This document shows positions 49,312-57,536 of a stretch of 64,000 bases of DNA, one piece after another (the first letter of the stretch is position 1; each line of letters opens with the position of its first letter). The position numbers and the translations under genes are program-made. The notes under the pieces were generated by a model. That model saw nothing but the letters and a program-made list of their open reading frames with translations. It had not been told where the DNA came from and did not search any database. Source of the stretch: Oceanicaulis sp. (GTDB lineage: Bacteria; Pseudomonadota; Alphaproteobacteria; Caulobacterales; Maricaulaceae); assembly GCA_040112665.1 (NCBI GenBank), contig CP157796.1, positions 2,319,501 to 2,383,500 on the forward strand, given 5' to 3'.

Positions 49312-49694
49312 TGCTCTCCGCTGCGACAGCCGCCAATGAGGCTCTGAGCCCGGCCATGCTCGCCGAGCGCCAGCTCGCCGCGTACAACGCGCGCGATCTG
49401 GACGCGTTCGCGGCGTGCTTCGCCGAGGACGTGGAGGTCTACGACTTCCCCGGCGTGCTTACGCTGTCGGGCCGGGACGCCTTCCGCGCGCGCTATGTCG
49501 AACGCTTCAAGTCCGAGGGGCTCGAAGCGATCGCGGTGCACCGGGCGGTCGTCGGAAACCGCGTCGTCGATCACGAGCGCGTCTGGCTGGAAGGCCGGTC
49601 GAGGAGCGCACCGATCGATCTGGTCGTCATCTACACGGTGCGGGAGGGCCTCATCGCCCGCGTCGATTTCATCAAGGAGGGGACGCCCTCATGA
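49311..49694 (+). CDS. SnoaL/NTF2-like protein in nuo operon
   Basis: A 127-residue protein with an NTF2-like alpha-plus-beta barrel: AERQLAAYNARDLDAFAACFAEDVEVYDFP at the N-terminus (about residues 17-46) and LVVIYTVREGLIARVDFI at the C-terminus are typical of SnoaL-like/steroid isomerase-like proteins. The ATG overlaps the nuoD stop by one base and the stop overlaps nuoE by ATGA. It is not a complex I subunit known to me; it could bind a small hydrophobic ligand or be a hitchhiking enzyme. The catalytic pocket cannot be judged from sequence. Confidence 0.8.
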   Translation: MLSAATAANEALSPAMLAERQLAAYNARDLDAFAACFAEDVEVYDFPGVLTLSGRDAFRARYVERFKSEGLEAIAVHRAVVGNRVVDHERVWLEGRSRSAPIDLVVIYTVREGLIARVDFIKEGTPS

Positions 49695-50635
49695 GCGTGC
49701 GCCGTCTCGCCGCCGAGCAGCCTGAAAGCTTCGCCTTTTCAAAGGAGAGCGAGGAAAAGGTCGCGTTCTGGCTGAACAAGTATCCGGACGACCGGAAGGC
49801 CTCTGCGGTGATCCCGCTTCTGTGGATCGTGCAGAAGCAGGAGAACTGGATCTCCGAGCCGGCCATGCGCGAGATCGCGGAGCGGCTGGCCATGCCGTAT
49901 ATCCGCGTCTACGAGGTCGCGACTTTCTATACGATGTTCAACCTCGCCCCGACCGGCCGGCACCTGATCCAGGTGTGCGGCACGACGCCGTGCTGGCTGC
50001 GCGGCGCGGACGGGCTGAAGGCGGTCTGCGAGAAGAAGATCGGGCCCAAGGGCCGGGGCCACGTCTCCGCCGACGGCGCGCTCGCCTGGGAAGAGGTGGA
50101 ATGCCTGGGCGCGTGCGCGAACGCGCCGATGGTGCAGATCTCCAACACCGAGGGCGACTTCTACTACGAGGACCTGACGCCCGAGGCGCTCGAGCAGATG
50201 CTCGACGATCTCAGCGCCGGCAAAGCGGTCGAACACGGCCCGATCACCAAGCGCCATGCGTCCGAACCGACCCAGGCCAAGGTGAAGGTGCTCGAAGACG
50301 CCGGCCTCTATGACGGCTCGCGCGCTGAGCCGATCACCGCGCTGCCGAACACCACGGCGAAGACCGATCCCGAGCCCAAGGCCAAGCCGGTCAAGGACGA
50401 CCGCCAGGAGACCGAGGCGAAGCGCCCGGCCGCCGTCGCCAAGCCCGCGGCCAAGGACGAGGCCGAGGCGAAGAAGCCTGAAGAGGCGCAGCCGAAGACC
50501 CCGGCGAAGAAGCGGCCTGCGGCGAAGAAGGCGACGGCCGCTAAAAAGCCGGCCGCCAAATCCACCGCGGCGAAGAAGCCCGCGGCGAAGAAACCGGCTG
50601 CGAAAAAATCGCCGCCGAAGAAGAGCGAGGAGTAG
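49691..50635 (+). CDS. nuoE: NADH-quinone oxidoreductase subunit E with long Lys/Ala tail
   Basis: A 314-residue 24-kDa subunit carrying the N1a 2Fe-2S cluster: ligands in VCGTTPCWLRG and ECLGACANAPM. The core ends near residue 205. Residues about 220-314 are Pro/Lys/Glu-rich and turn into KKPAAKK repeats resembling a histone H1 tail, far longer than the 166-residue E. coli NuoE. Alphaproteobacterial NuoE proteins often have extensions, but the degree of repetition is striking. The ATG at 49691 overlaps the preceding stop. Confidence 0.96.
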   Translation: MSVRRLAAEQPESFAFSKESEEKVAFWLNKYPDDRKASAVIPLLWIVQKQENWISEPAMREIAERLAMPYIRVYEVATFYTMFNLAPTGRHLIQVCGTTPCWLRGADGLKAVCEKKIGPKGRGHVSADGALAWEEVECLGACANAPMVQISNTEGDFYYEDLTPEALEQMLDDLSAGKAVEHGPITKRHASEPTQAKVKVLEDAGLYDGSRAEPITALPNTTAKTDPEPKAKPVKDDRQETEAKRPAAVAKPAAKDEAEAKKPEEAQPKTPAKKRPAAKKATAAKKPAAKSTAAKKPAAKKPAAKKSPPKKSEE

Positions 50636-50641
50636 GGCGCC

Positions 50642-51952
50642 ATGACCCAGCTTCTGCAGGACAAGGACCGCATCTTCACCAATCTCTACGGCCGCCATGA
50701 CTGGCGCCTGGAGGCGGCGAAGACGCGCGGTTCGTGGAACGGCACCAAAGAGATCCTCGAACAGGGCCGCGACTGGATCATCGATCAGGTCAAGAAGTCC
50801 GGCCTGCGCGGCCGGGGCGGGGCGGGCTTCCCGACGGGTCTGAAATGGTCGTTCATGCCCAAGGAAGTCGGCGCGCGGCCGCACTATCTGGTGGTCAACG
50901 CCGACGAGTCCGAGCCGGGCACGTGCAAGGACCGCGAGATGATGCGCCACGATCCGCAGCACCTCATCGAGGGCTGCCTGATCGCGAGCTACGCCATGCG
51001 CGCGCACGCCTGCTACATCTATATCCGCGGCGAGTACCAGCTGGAGCTGTCCCGCCTCGAAGCGGCGATCAAGGAAGCGTACGACGCGAAGCTGATCGGC
51101 AAGGACAACATCCACGGCTGGGATTTCGACCTCTACGTCCATCACGGCGCGGGCGCGTATATCTGCGGTGAAGAGACCGCGCTTCTCGAAAGCCTGGAAG
51201 GCAAGAAGGGCCAGCCGCGCCTGAAGCCGCCGTTTCCGGCGAACGCAGGCCTCTACGGCTGCCCCACCACAGTAAACAACGTGGAATCGATCGCGGTCGT
51301 CCCGACCATCCTGCGCCGCGGCGCGGACTGGTTCGCCGGCTTCGGCCGTGAGGGCAATGCGGGCACGAAAGTGTTCTCGATCTCGGGCCACGTGAACGCG
51401 CCGTGCAATGTCGAAGAGGCGATGAGCATCCCGCTCAGGACCCTCATCGAGAGCTATTGCGGCGGCGTGCGCGGCGGCTGGGATAACCTCAAGGCCGTCA
51501 TCCCGGGCGGGTCGTCGGTTCCCCTTCTGCCGAAGGAGATCTGCGACGACGTGCTGATGGATTTCGACGCTCTGAAAGAGCACAAATCCGGCCTCGGCAC
51601 CGCAGCGGTCATCGTCATGGACAAGTCCACCGACGTGGTGAAGGCGATCGCGCGCATTTCGTACTTCTACAAGCACGAAAGCTGCGGCCAGTGCACGCCG
51701 TGCCGCGAAGGCACGGGCTGGATGTGGCGCGTGCTCGAACGCATGGCGCGCGGCGAGGCGCAGACCAGCGAGATCGACGATTTGCTCGACGTGGCGGGCC
51801 AGGTGGAAGGTCACACGATCTGCGCGCTCGGCGACGCGGCGGCCTGGCCGGTCCAGGGCCTGATCCGGCATTTCCGCCACGAGATCGAAGAGCGGATCGA
51901 AAACTATCGCGCCGGCAAGCCGGTGTTCACCCCGGCGGTGGCGGCGGAGTAG
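50642..51952 (+). CDS. nuoF: NADH-quinone oxidoreductase subunit F
   Basis: A 436-residue 51-kDa subunit that binds NADH, FMN and cluster N3. Motifs: [16 protein letters not shown] (FMN/NADH), [33 protein letters not shown] and the 4Fe-4S site [12 protein letters not shown] with a further cysteine near [10 protein letters not shown]. Length is normal. A ribosome-binding site GAGGAG lies before the ATG. The next gene begins 4 bases after the stop. Confidence 0.98.
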   Translation: MTQLLQDKDRIFTNLYGRHDWRLEAAKTRGSWNGTKEILEQGRDWIIDQVKKSGLRGRGGAGFPTGLKWSFMPKEVGARPHYLVVNADESEPGTCKDREMMRHDPQHLIEGCLIASYAMRAHACYIYIRGEYQLELSRLEAAIKEAYDAKLIGKDNIHGWDFDLYVHHGAGAYICGEETALLESLEGKKGQPRLKPPFPANAGLYGCPTTVNNVESIAVVPTILRRGADWFAGFGREGNAGTKVFSISGHVNAPCNVEEAMSIPLRTLIESYCGGVRGGWDNLKAVIPGGSSVPLLPKEICDDVLMDFDALKEHKSGLGTAAVIVMDKSTDVVKAIARISYFYKHESCGQCTPCREGTGWMWRVLERMARGEAQTSEIDDLLDVAGQVEGHTICALGDAAAWPVQGLIRHFRHEIEERIENYRAGKPVFTPAVAAE

Positions 51953-51956
51953 AGGG

Positions 51957-52217
51957 ATGCGCATCGTTCTGACCGCCCATGCGCGGGAGCGATGCGAAGA
52001 ACGGGGCGTGAAGCCCGAATGGATCGACCGGACGCTGGCTGAACCCGACTGGGTTGAGCCGGACCCGAGCGATCCGGACGCGAAACGGTGGTTCAAGGCG
52101 GGCGTCGCCGGAGACGGACGCGTGCTGCGGGTCGCCGCGAGAGTTGAAAAGGATGCGGCCGTCGTGATCACAGCCTTCTTTGACAGAGGCGCGCGGCGGA
52201 CGAGGAGCGAAACATGA
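51957..52217 (+). CDS. DUF4258-like protein, possible toxin of a TA pair
   Basis: An 86-residue basic protein with the DUF4258 pattern: TAHARERCEERGVKPEWIDRTL near the start (about residues 6-27), then PDWVEPD and DAKRWFKAGVAGDGRVLRVAARV, and a C-terminal beta strand VVITAFFDRGARR. DUF4258 proteins belong to a BrnT/RelE-like small-fold group often found beside antitoxin genes. It is joined to the DUF2283 gene by an ATGA overlap. It lies between nuoF and nuoG with nuo-like codon usage. Toxic activity is inferred, not shown. Confidence 0.78.
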   Translation: MRIVLTAHARERCEERGVKPEWIDRTLAEPDWVEPDPSDPDAKRWFKAGVAGDGRVLRVAARVEKDAAVVITAFFDRGARRTRSET

Positions 52218-52408
52218 ACTGGCGCTATGACAGTGAGGCGGATGCGGCTTATCTGAGCCTCGCCGACGCCAAGGTCGCCGAGAGCGAGGAGGTTGCGCGC
52301 GACGTCGTCGTCGATCTCGACGCGGACGACCGCATCGTCGGGATCGAGGTGCTCCACGCCTCGCGCCGCTTGCCGGACGCCGTCATCCACCCTGAAGCGG
52401 CGGAGTAG
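52214..52408 (+). CDS. DUF2283-family protein, possible partner of DUF4258
   Basis: A 64-residue protein with the DUF2283 signature: MNWRYDSEADAAYLSLADAK at the start and VVVDLDADDRIVGIEVLHASR in the middle (positions about 32-52). DUF2283 genes are recurrently found next to DUF4258 genes in bacteria, which is why a toxin-antitoxin-like function has been suggested. It overlaps the DUF4258 gene by 4 bases and precedes nuoG by 9, with GTAGGGA before the nuoG start. No DNA-binding motif is seen. Confidence 0.82.
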   Translation: MNWRYDSEADAAYLSLADAKVAESEEVARDVVVDLDADDRIVGIEVLHASRRLPDAVIHPEAAE

Positions 52409-52417
52409 GGACGCATC

Positions 52418-54532
52418 ATGACCGACACCATGCGCACCATCGTCATCGACGGCGAGGAAGTGACCGTCCCGCAGGAGTATAACCTCCTGCAGGCCGCCGA
52501 GGCGGCGGGGCGGGAAATCCCGCGCTTCTGCTATCACGAGCGGCTTTCGGTCGCCGGCAATTGCCGGATGTGCCTTGTCGAGCTGGTCGGCGCGCCCAAG
52601 CCCGTGGCGTCCTGCGCCTTCCTGGTGCGCGACATGCGCGGCGGGCCGAACGGCGAGCCGCCGCAGATGCGAACGCTCAGCCCGCTGGTGAAAAAGGCGC
52701 GCGAAGGGGTGATGGAGTTCCTGCTCATCAACCACCCGCTCGATTGCCCGATCTGCGACCAGGGCGGGGAGTGCGATCTGCAGGACCAGTCGATGGCGTA
52801 CGGGCGCGCCGGCTCGCGCTTTGCAGAGAACAAGCGCGCGGTGGAAGACAAGTATATGGGTCCGCTGATCAAGACGATCATGACCCGCTGCATCCAGTGC
52901 ACGCGCTGCGTGCGCTTCGCCACCGAGATCGCGGGCGTGCCCGAACTCGGCGCCATCGGCCGCGGCGAGGACATGGAGATCACCACCTATCTCGAACAGT
53001 CCATGACGTCGGAGCTGTCCGGCAACGTCATCGATCTGTGCCCGGTGGGCGCGCTGACCTCCAAGCCCTACGCCTTCAACGCGCGGCCCTGGGAGCTGAA
53101 CAAGACTGAAAGCATCGACGTGATGGACGCGCTGGGCGCGAATATCCGCGTGGATGCGCGCATGGGCGCGGTGCTGCGCATCATGCCGGTGACCCATGAC
53201 GCCGTGAACGAGGAGTGGATTTCCGACAAGACCCGCTTCGTCTGGGACGGGCTCGGCCGCCAGCGCCTGGATCGCCCCTACGCGAAGAAAGACGGCAAGC
53301 TCGCGCCGGTCGATTGGTCCGAAGCGCTCAAAATCGCGGCGGAAAAGCTCTCCGGCGACGCCTCGAAGATCGGCGTCATCGCAGGCGATCTCAACGAGGT
53401 CGAGGGGCTGAAGGCCGCGAAGGATCTGTTCTCTTCTCTCGGCGTCACCTCGATCGACTGCCGCCAGGACGGCGCGAAGATCGGCGGCGGGCCGCGCGAG
53501 AGCTATCTGTTCAACTCCACCATCGCGGGCATCGATAAGGCGGACGCGATCCTGCTCGTCGGGTCCAATCCGCGCCTTGAGGCGCCGGTGCTCAACGCCC
53601 GGATCCGCCAGCGCTGGCTGAACGCTCAGCATGTGGAGATCGGCCTGATCGGCGAGCCGGCCGATCTGACCTATGATTTCGAGCATGTCGGGGCCTCGCC
53701 GAAGGACCTTGAAGGGCTTGCCCGCAAGCGTTCGGGTATCGCGAAAGCGCTGAAAGACGCCGAACGCCCGATGATCATCGTCGGCGCCGGCGCGCTGGCG
53801 CGCGAAGACGGCGCGGCGGTGCTGCGCGCGGCCGGTGAGCTCGCCGACAAGGTGGGCGCGGTCAAGGACGGCTGGAACGGCTTCAACGTGCTGCACGGCG
53901 CGGCGAGCCGGGTCGGCGGCCTCGATCTGAAGTTCCTGCCGGGCGAGGGCGGGCGCGACACGACCGCCATCCTCGACGGCGCGGGTAAGGGCGAGGTCGA
54001 GACGGTCGTGCTTCTGGGCGCGGACGAGATCGACATGGACCGGCTGGGCGGCGCCTTCGTGATCTATGTCGGACACCATGGCGACAAGGGCGCCATGCGC
54101 GCCGATCTGATCCTGCCGTCAGCGGCTTACACCGAGAAGAACGGGCTTTACGTGAACACCGAGGGCCGGGTCCAGATGGGCGCGCGCGCAGTGTTCCCGA
54201 AGGGCGAGGCGAAAGAGGACTGGGCGATCTTCCGCGCGCTGTCCGGCGTGATGGGCAAGACGCTGCCCTATGACGATCTGAACGCGCTGCGCGCCCAGCT
54301 GATCGAGGAGATCGAGACCTTCGGCCAGATCGACCATGCCCCGGGCGCAGCCACAGCGGCGGAGTTCAAGGTCGCCGAGATCGGCGAGGCGGGCGATCTG
54401 TCCGACGCGCCGTTCCGCTCGCCGGTCGCGGACTTCTACCTCACCAACCCGATCGCGCGGGCCTCGAAAACCCTGGCGGAGTGCTCGGCCATGGTCGCCG
54501 CGGCGCGCGCCGAGCTGCAGGCGGCGGAGTAG
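52418..54532 (+). CDS. nuoG: NADH-quinone oxidoreductase subunit G
   Basis: A 704-residue 75-kDa subunit. The N-terminal ferredoxin domain has CYHERLSVAGNCRMC, then the His/Cys site HPLDCPICDQGGECDLQDQ (N5) and CIQCTRCVRFATE (N4), followed by a molybdopterin-oxidoreductase-like domain without a cofactor site (about 220-600) containing NPRLEAPVLNARIR and a poorly conserved C-terminus. Typical alphaproteobacterial length. The stop is 3 bases before a small membrane-protein gene. Confidence 0.97.
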   Translation: MTDTMRTIVIDGEEVTVPQEYNLLQAAEAAGREIPRFCYHERLSVAGNCRMCLVELVGAPKPVASCAFLVRDMRGGPNGEPPQMRTLSPLVKKAREGVMEFLLINHPLDCPICDQGGECDLQDQSMAYGRAGSRFAENKRAVEDKYMGPLIKTIMTRCIQCTRCVRFATEIAGVPELGAIGRGEDMEITTYLEQSMTSELSGNVIDLCPVGALTSKPYAFNARPWELNKTESIDVMDALGANIRVDARMGAVLRIMPVTHDAVNEEWISDKTRFVWDGLGRQRLDRPYAKKDGKLAPVDWSEALKIAAEKLSGDASKIGVIAGDLNEVEGLKAAKDLFSSLGVTSIDCRQDGAKIGGGPRESYLFNSTIAGIDKADAILLVGSNPRLEAPVLNARIRQRWLNAQHVEIGLIGEPADLTYDFEHVGASPKDLEGLARKRSGIAKALKDAERPMIIVGAGALAREDGAAVLRAAGELADKVGAVKDGWNGFNVLHGAASRVGGLDLKFLPGEGGRDTTAILDGAGKGEVETVVLLGADEIDMDRLGGAFVIYVGHHGDKGAMRADLILPSAAYTEKNGLYVNTEGRVQMGARAVFPKGEAKEDWAIFRALSGVMGKTLPYDDLNALRAQLIEEIETFGQIDHAPGAATAAEFKVAEIGEAGDLSDAPFRSPVADFYLTNPIARASKTLAECSAMVAAARAELQAAE

Positions 54533-54535
54533 ACG

Positions 54536-54739
54536 ATGCGCGCCGGAGCCCTCGCAAAGCGGATGTTCAACGCGCGCACCAACGTGCCCTGGGTGCTGGC
54601 GATGATCACCGGCCTAGGCGCGGGCGCGTCGCAGGACATGATGGGGCGCGGCCTTTTGCTCGGCCTCGCGCTGGGGCTGATCTGGGCGGTGCTGTTCGGA
54701 AACGTGCGCGAGCGCGAAGATCACAGCGGCGAGGCCTAG
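54536..54739 (+). CDS. Mini membrane protein 1 between nuoG and nuoH
   Basis: A 67-residue protein with a basic start (MRAGALAKRMFNARTN) and two short Gly/Ala/Leu helices (WVLAMITGLGAGAS and GRGLLLGLALGLIWAVLFG), ending in a charged tail. I do not recognise it. It starts 3 bases after nuoG and ends 3 bases before a second protein of the same build, so both are co-transcribed with complex I. Gly-rich packing suggests a glycine-zipper hairpin in the membrane. Confidence 0.75.
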   Translation: MRAGALAKRMFNARTNVPWVLAMITGLGAGASQDMMGRGLLLGLALGLIWAVLFGNVREREDHSGEA

Positions 54740-54742
54740 ACG

Positions 54743-54937
54743 ATGGCGCGCTGGCTCAATACCAACACGCTCGCCGGGCTGCTGATGGGCGTGGGCATGG
54801 GGCTGACGATGGGGCTTCTGCTCGGCCCGGCCGCTGGCGTTCCGATCGGGCTCGGGGTCGGGATCGTATGGGCCGTGGTGTTCAACACCAGCCGGACCGC
54901 TTCAGGCGGCGACAAGACTGACAAGGACGCGGACTGA
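54743..54937 (+). CDS. Mini membrane protein 2 between nuoG and nuoH
   Basis: A 64-residue protein with two Gly-rich helices ([19 protein letters not shown] and [17 protein letters not shown]) and a charged tail ([11 protein letters not shown]). The second helix aligns with that of the preceding protein (GLxLGLxxGLxWAVxF), so the pair looks like a duplication. The stop overlaps the nuoH ATG (TGATG). Function unknown; an accessory role in complex I assembly is possible from position alone. Confidence 0.75.
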   Translation: MARWLNTNTLAGLLMGVGMGLTMGLLLGPAAGVPIGLGVGIVWAVVFNTSRTASGGDKTDKDAD

Positions 54938-55995
54938 TGTACGATTTCGTCACCCAGTGGGGCCCGGTCTGGGGCACGCTCGCCGCGGTGGGGCAGATCC
55001 TGGGCTTCACGGTCGTCCTGCTGCTCTCGCTCGCCTTCCTGCTCCTTATGGACCGCAAGGTGTGGGCGGCGGTGCAGATGCGGAAGGGCCCCAACACGGT
55101 GGGCGCCTTCGGCCTGCTGCAGTCCTTCGCGGACTTCATCAAGTTCGTGGTCAAGGAAATCATCGTGCCCGCGGGCGCGGACCGGCCGCTGTTTCTTCTG
55201 GCGCCGCTTCTGACCTTCATCTTCGCCTTCATCACCTGGGCGGTGATCCCGGTCGCGCCGGGCTGGGTGATCGCCGACCTCAACGTTGGCATCCTCTACA
55301 TCTTCGCGATCAGCTCGCTGGGCGTTTACGGCATCATCATCGGCGGCTGGGCGTCGAACTCGAAATACCCGTTCCTGGGCTCGCTCCGGTCGGCCGCTCA
55401 GATGGTCTCCTACGAGGTCTCCATCGGCTTCGTGCTGGTGACCATCCTTCTTATGGCCGGCACGATGAACCTCTCCACCCTGGTCGAGGCGCAGGCCGGC
55501 GGGTTCTGGAACTGGCACATCCTGTCTCTGGACATGCTGCCCTGGCCGGTCTTCCTGATCACCATCCCGATGTTCGTGATCTTCTTCGTCTCCGCCCTGG
55601 CCGAGACGAACCGTCCGCCCTTCGACCTGCCCGAGGCCGAATCCGAACTCGTGGCCGGCTATCAGGTGGAATACTCCTCCACGCCCTACCTGCTCTTCAT
55701 GATCGGGGAGTACCTCAACATCGTGCTGATGTGCGCGCTGATGACGGTGCTGTTCCTGGGCGGCTGGCACGCCCCGTTCGACATCGCGCCGTTCACCTGG
55801 ATCCCGCCGGTGTTCTGGTTCGCGATCAAGGTCGTGTTCTTCTTCTTCCTGTTCGCCATGGTGAAGGCTCTGGTCCCGCGCTACCGCTACGACCAGCTGA
55901 TGCGCCTGGGCTGGAAAATCTTCCTTCCGACCTCGCTCGCGGCCGTGGCCGTAATGGGCGGGATCGTCGTGTACACCCAAGCGGCCGCAGGCTAA
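54937..55995 (+). CDS. nuoH: NADH-quinone oxidoreductase subunit H
   Basis: A 352-residue membrane subunit at the quinone-channel junction with eight or nine helices. Signatures: [21 protein letters not shown] in the first part (about 30-50) and [24 protein letters not shown] in the loop (about 220-243), which lines the quinone path. The ATG overlaps the preceding stop by one base. Confidence 0.98.
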   Translation: MYDFVTQWGPVWGTLAAVGQILGFTVVLLLSLAFLLLMDRKVWAAVQMRKGPNTVGAFGLLQSFADFIKFVVKEIIVPAGADRPLFLLAPLLTFIFAFITWAVIPVAPGWVIADLNVGILYIFAISSLGVYGIIIGGWASNSKYPFLGSLRSAAQMVSYEVSIGFVLVTILLMAGTMNLSTLVEAQAGGFWNWHILSLDMLPWPVFLITIPMFVIFFVSALAETNRPPFDLPEAESELVAGYQVEYSSTPYLLFMIGEYLNIVLMCALMTVLFLGGWHAPFDIAPFTWIPPVFWFAIKVVFFFFLFAMVKALVPRYRYDQLMRLGWKIFLPTSLAAVAVMGGIVVYTQAAAG

Positions 55996-56008
55996 CCCGA
56001 GGCTTGAT

Positions 56009-56497
56009 ATGAACCGCATCGCGCAAACCCTTCGCGGCGCAGCCCTTCTGGACTTCTGGGGCGCCTTCGGACTGGGCATGAAGTACTTCTTCAAGCCCAA
56101 GCCGACGATCAACTACCCCTTCGAGAAGGGCCGTCTCAGCCCGCGCTTCCGCGGCCAGCACGCCCTGCGCCGCTATCCCAACGGGGAAGAGCGCTGCATC
56201 GCCTGCAAGCTGTGCGAGGCGGTGTGCCCGGCCCAGGCCATCACCATCGAGGCCGAACCGCGCGCGGACGGCTCGCGGCGCACCACGCGCTACGACATCG
56301 ACATGGTGAAATGCATCTATTGCGGCTTCTGCGCGGAAGCCTGCCCGGTGGACGCGATCGTGGAGGGCCCGAACTTCGAGTTCGCCACCGAGACGCGCGA
56401 AGAGCTTTACTACGACAAGGAAAAACTCCTCGACAACGGCGACCGCTGGGAACGTGAAATCGCACGGAACCTCGAACTCGACGCGCGCTACCGGTAG
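56009..56497 (+). CDS. nuoI: NADH-quinone oxidoreductase subunit I
   Basis: A 162-residue ferredoxin-like subunit with two 4Fe-4S clusters (N6a, N6b): [12 protein letters not shown] and [12 protein letters not shown]. The N-terminal amphipathic helix attaches to NuoH. Length and C-terminus ([15 protein letters not shown]-like) are typical. It is followed by the only long gap inside the nuo operon. Confidence 0.98.
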   Translation: MNRIAQTLRGAALLDFWGAFGLGMKYFFKPKPTINYPFEKGRLSPRFRGQHALRRYPNGEERCIACKLCEAVCPAQAITIEAEPRADGSRRTTRYDIDMVKCIYCGFCAEACPVDAIVEGPNFEFATETREELYYDKEKLLDNGDRWEREIARNLELDARYR

Positions 56498-56607
56498 CGC
56501 TATTACGGCGCCCGACTCCCGACCCGGCGAAGGGATTCCTTCTTCGCCGTAGACCTTCCCCAAGCGGCGCGGAGCCTTTCGCGCCGATCGCTCAAAAGGG
56601 GGCGAAC
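56498..56607 (+). other. 110-base nuoI-nuoJ gap with hairpin
   Basis: No coding content seen. CGGCGAAG (56525-56532) and CTTCGCCG (56542-56549) form a perfect 8-bp stem with a 9-base loop and no T-run. It is the only intergenic space over 30 bases within nuo and may set the ratio of peripheral- to membrane-arm subunits through mRNA processing. Confidence 0.45.
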
Positions 56608-57216
56608 GTGCTGCAAGCGGCGGCCTTCTACATCTTGTCCGCAGTCGCGGTCCTGTCCGCCTTCATGGTGGTGGCGGCCAGGAACCCGGTCCGTGCGGTC
56701 CTGTTCCTGATCCTGGCCTTCTTCGCGGCGGCGGGGCTGTTCGTGCTTCTGGGCGCGGAGTTCCTGGCGATGATCCTGGTCATCGTCTACGTCGGCGCGG
56801 TCGCGGTGCTGTTCCTGTTCGTGGTGATGATGCTGGACATCGACTTCGCCGCGCTGAAGGCGGGCTTTTCGACCTATGCGCCGCTGGGCGGCCTGGTCGC
56901 GCTGGCGCTGGCGGCGATCCTGGCGATGACCGGTTTCGCCTGGGTCAGCGCTGAAAGCGCGGGCGCGAACATCGCAGCCCCGACCCCCGCGGACATGACC
57001 AATATCGAGGCGCTCGGCGCGCTCATCTACGACCGGTACGTCCTGTACTTCCAGATGGCCGGCCTGATCCTGCTGGTGGCGATGATCGGCGCGATCGTGC
57101 TGACGCTGCGCCATCGCGACGGGGTCAAGCGCCAGGACATGCACCGGCAGACCACGCGCTCGCGCGAGGACTCGGTGGAAGTGGTCGACGTCGAACGCGG
57201 CGAGGGGATCGGGTGA
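56608..57216 (+). CDS. nuoJ: NADH-quinone oxidoreductase subunit J
   Basis: A 202-residue membrane subunit with five helices. [44 protein letters not shown] (about 33-76) contains the pi-bulge helix region of NuoJ. The GTG start has AAAAGGGGG upstream. The C-terminal tail (about 170-202) is charged and hydrophilic. The stop overlaps the nuoK start. Confidence 0.97.
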   Translation: MLQAAAFYILSAVAVLSAFMVVAARNPVRAVLFLILAFFAAAGLFVLLGAEFLAMILVIVYVGAVAVLFLFVVMMLDIDFAALKAGFSTYAPLGGLVALALAAILAMTGFAWVSAESAGANIAAPTPADMTNIEALGALIYDRYVLYFQMAGLILLVAMIGAIVLTLRHRDGVKRQDMHRQTTRSREDSVEVVDVERGEGIG

Positions 57217-57527
57217 TGCTCGAGATCGGACTTGGACACTATCTGGCGCTCGCCGCCGCCCTGTTCACGATCGGTGTGTTCGGCATCTTCGTGAACCGCA
57301 AGAACGTGATCATCCTTCTGATGTCGATCGAGCTTCTGCTGCTCGCGGTCAACATCAACCTGGTGGCCTTTTCGGTCCATCTCGGCGATCTCGCCGGGCA
57401 GGTCTTCGCAATGTTCATTCTGACCGTCGCCGCCGCCGAGGCGGCCGTCGGCCTCGCCATTCTCGTCGTCTTCTTCAGGAACCGCGGTGACATCGCGGTC
57501 GAAGGCGCCAATCTGATGAAGGGCTAG
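57216..57527 (+). CDS. nuoK: NADH-quinone oxidoreductase subunit K
   Basis: A 103-residue, three-helix antiporter-like subunit. The conserved glutamates sit in [15 protein letters not shown] and in [13 protein letters not shown]. The ATG at 57216 shares its A with the nuoJ stop (TGATG) and has GAGGGG upstream; a GTG one codon earlier is less likely. Confidence 0.97.
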   Translation: MLEIGLGHYLALAAALFTIGVFGIFVNRKNVIILLMSIELLLLAVNINLVAFSVHLGDLAGQVFAMFILTVAAAEAAVGLAILVVFFRNRGDIAVEGANLMKG

Positions 57528-57536
57528 CGCCAGGCT

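Noticed and set aside
49739-54079. A 1446-codon open frame antisense to nuoE-nuoG
   Set aside because: Its composition is His/Arg/Asp/Ala-rich shadow coding typical of GC-rich DNA; the other strand encodes clear NuoE, NuoF and NuoG motifs.
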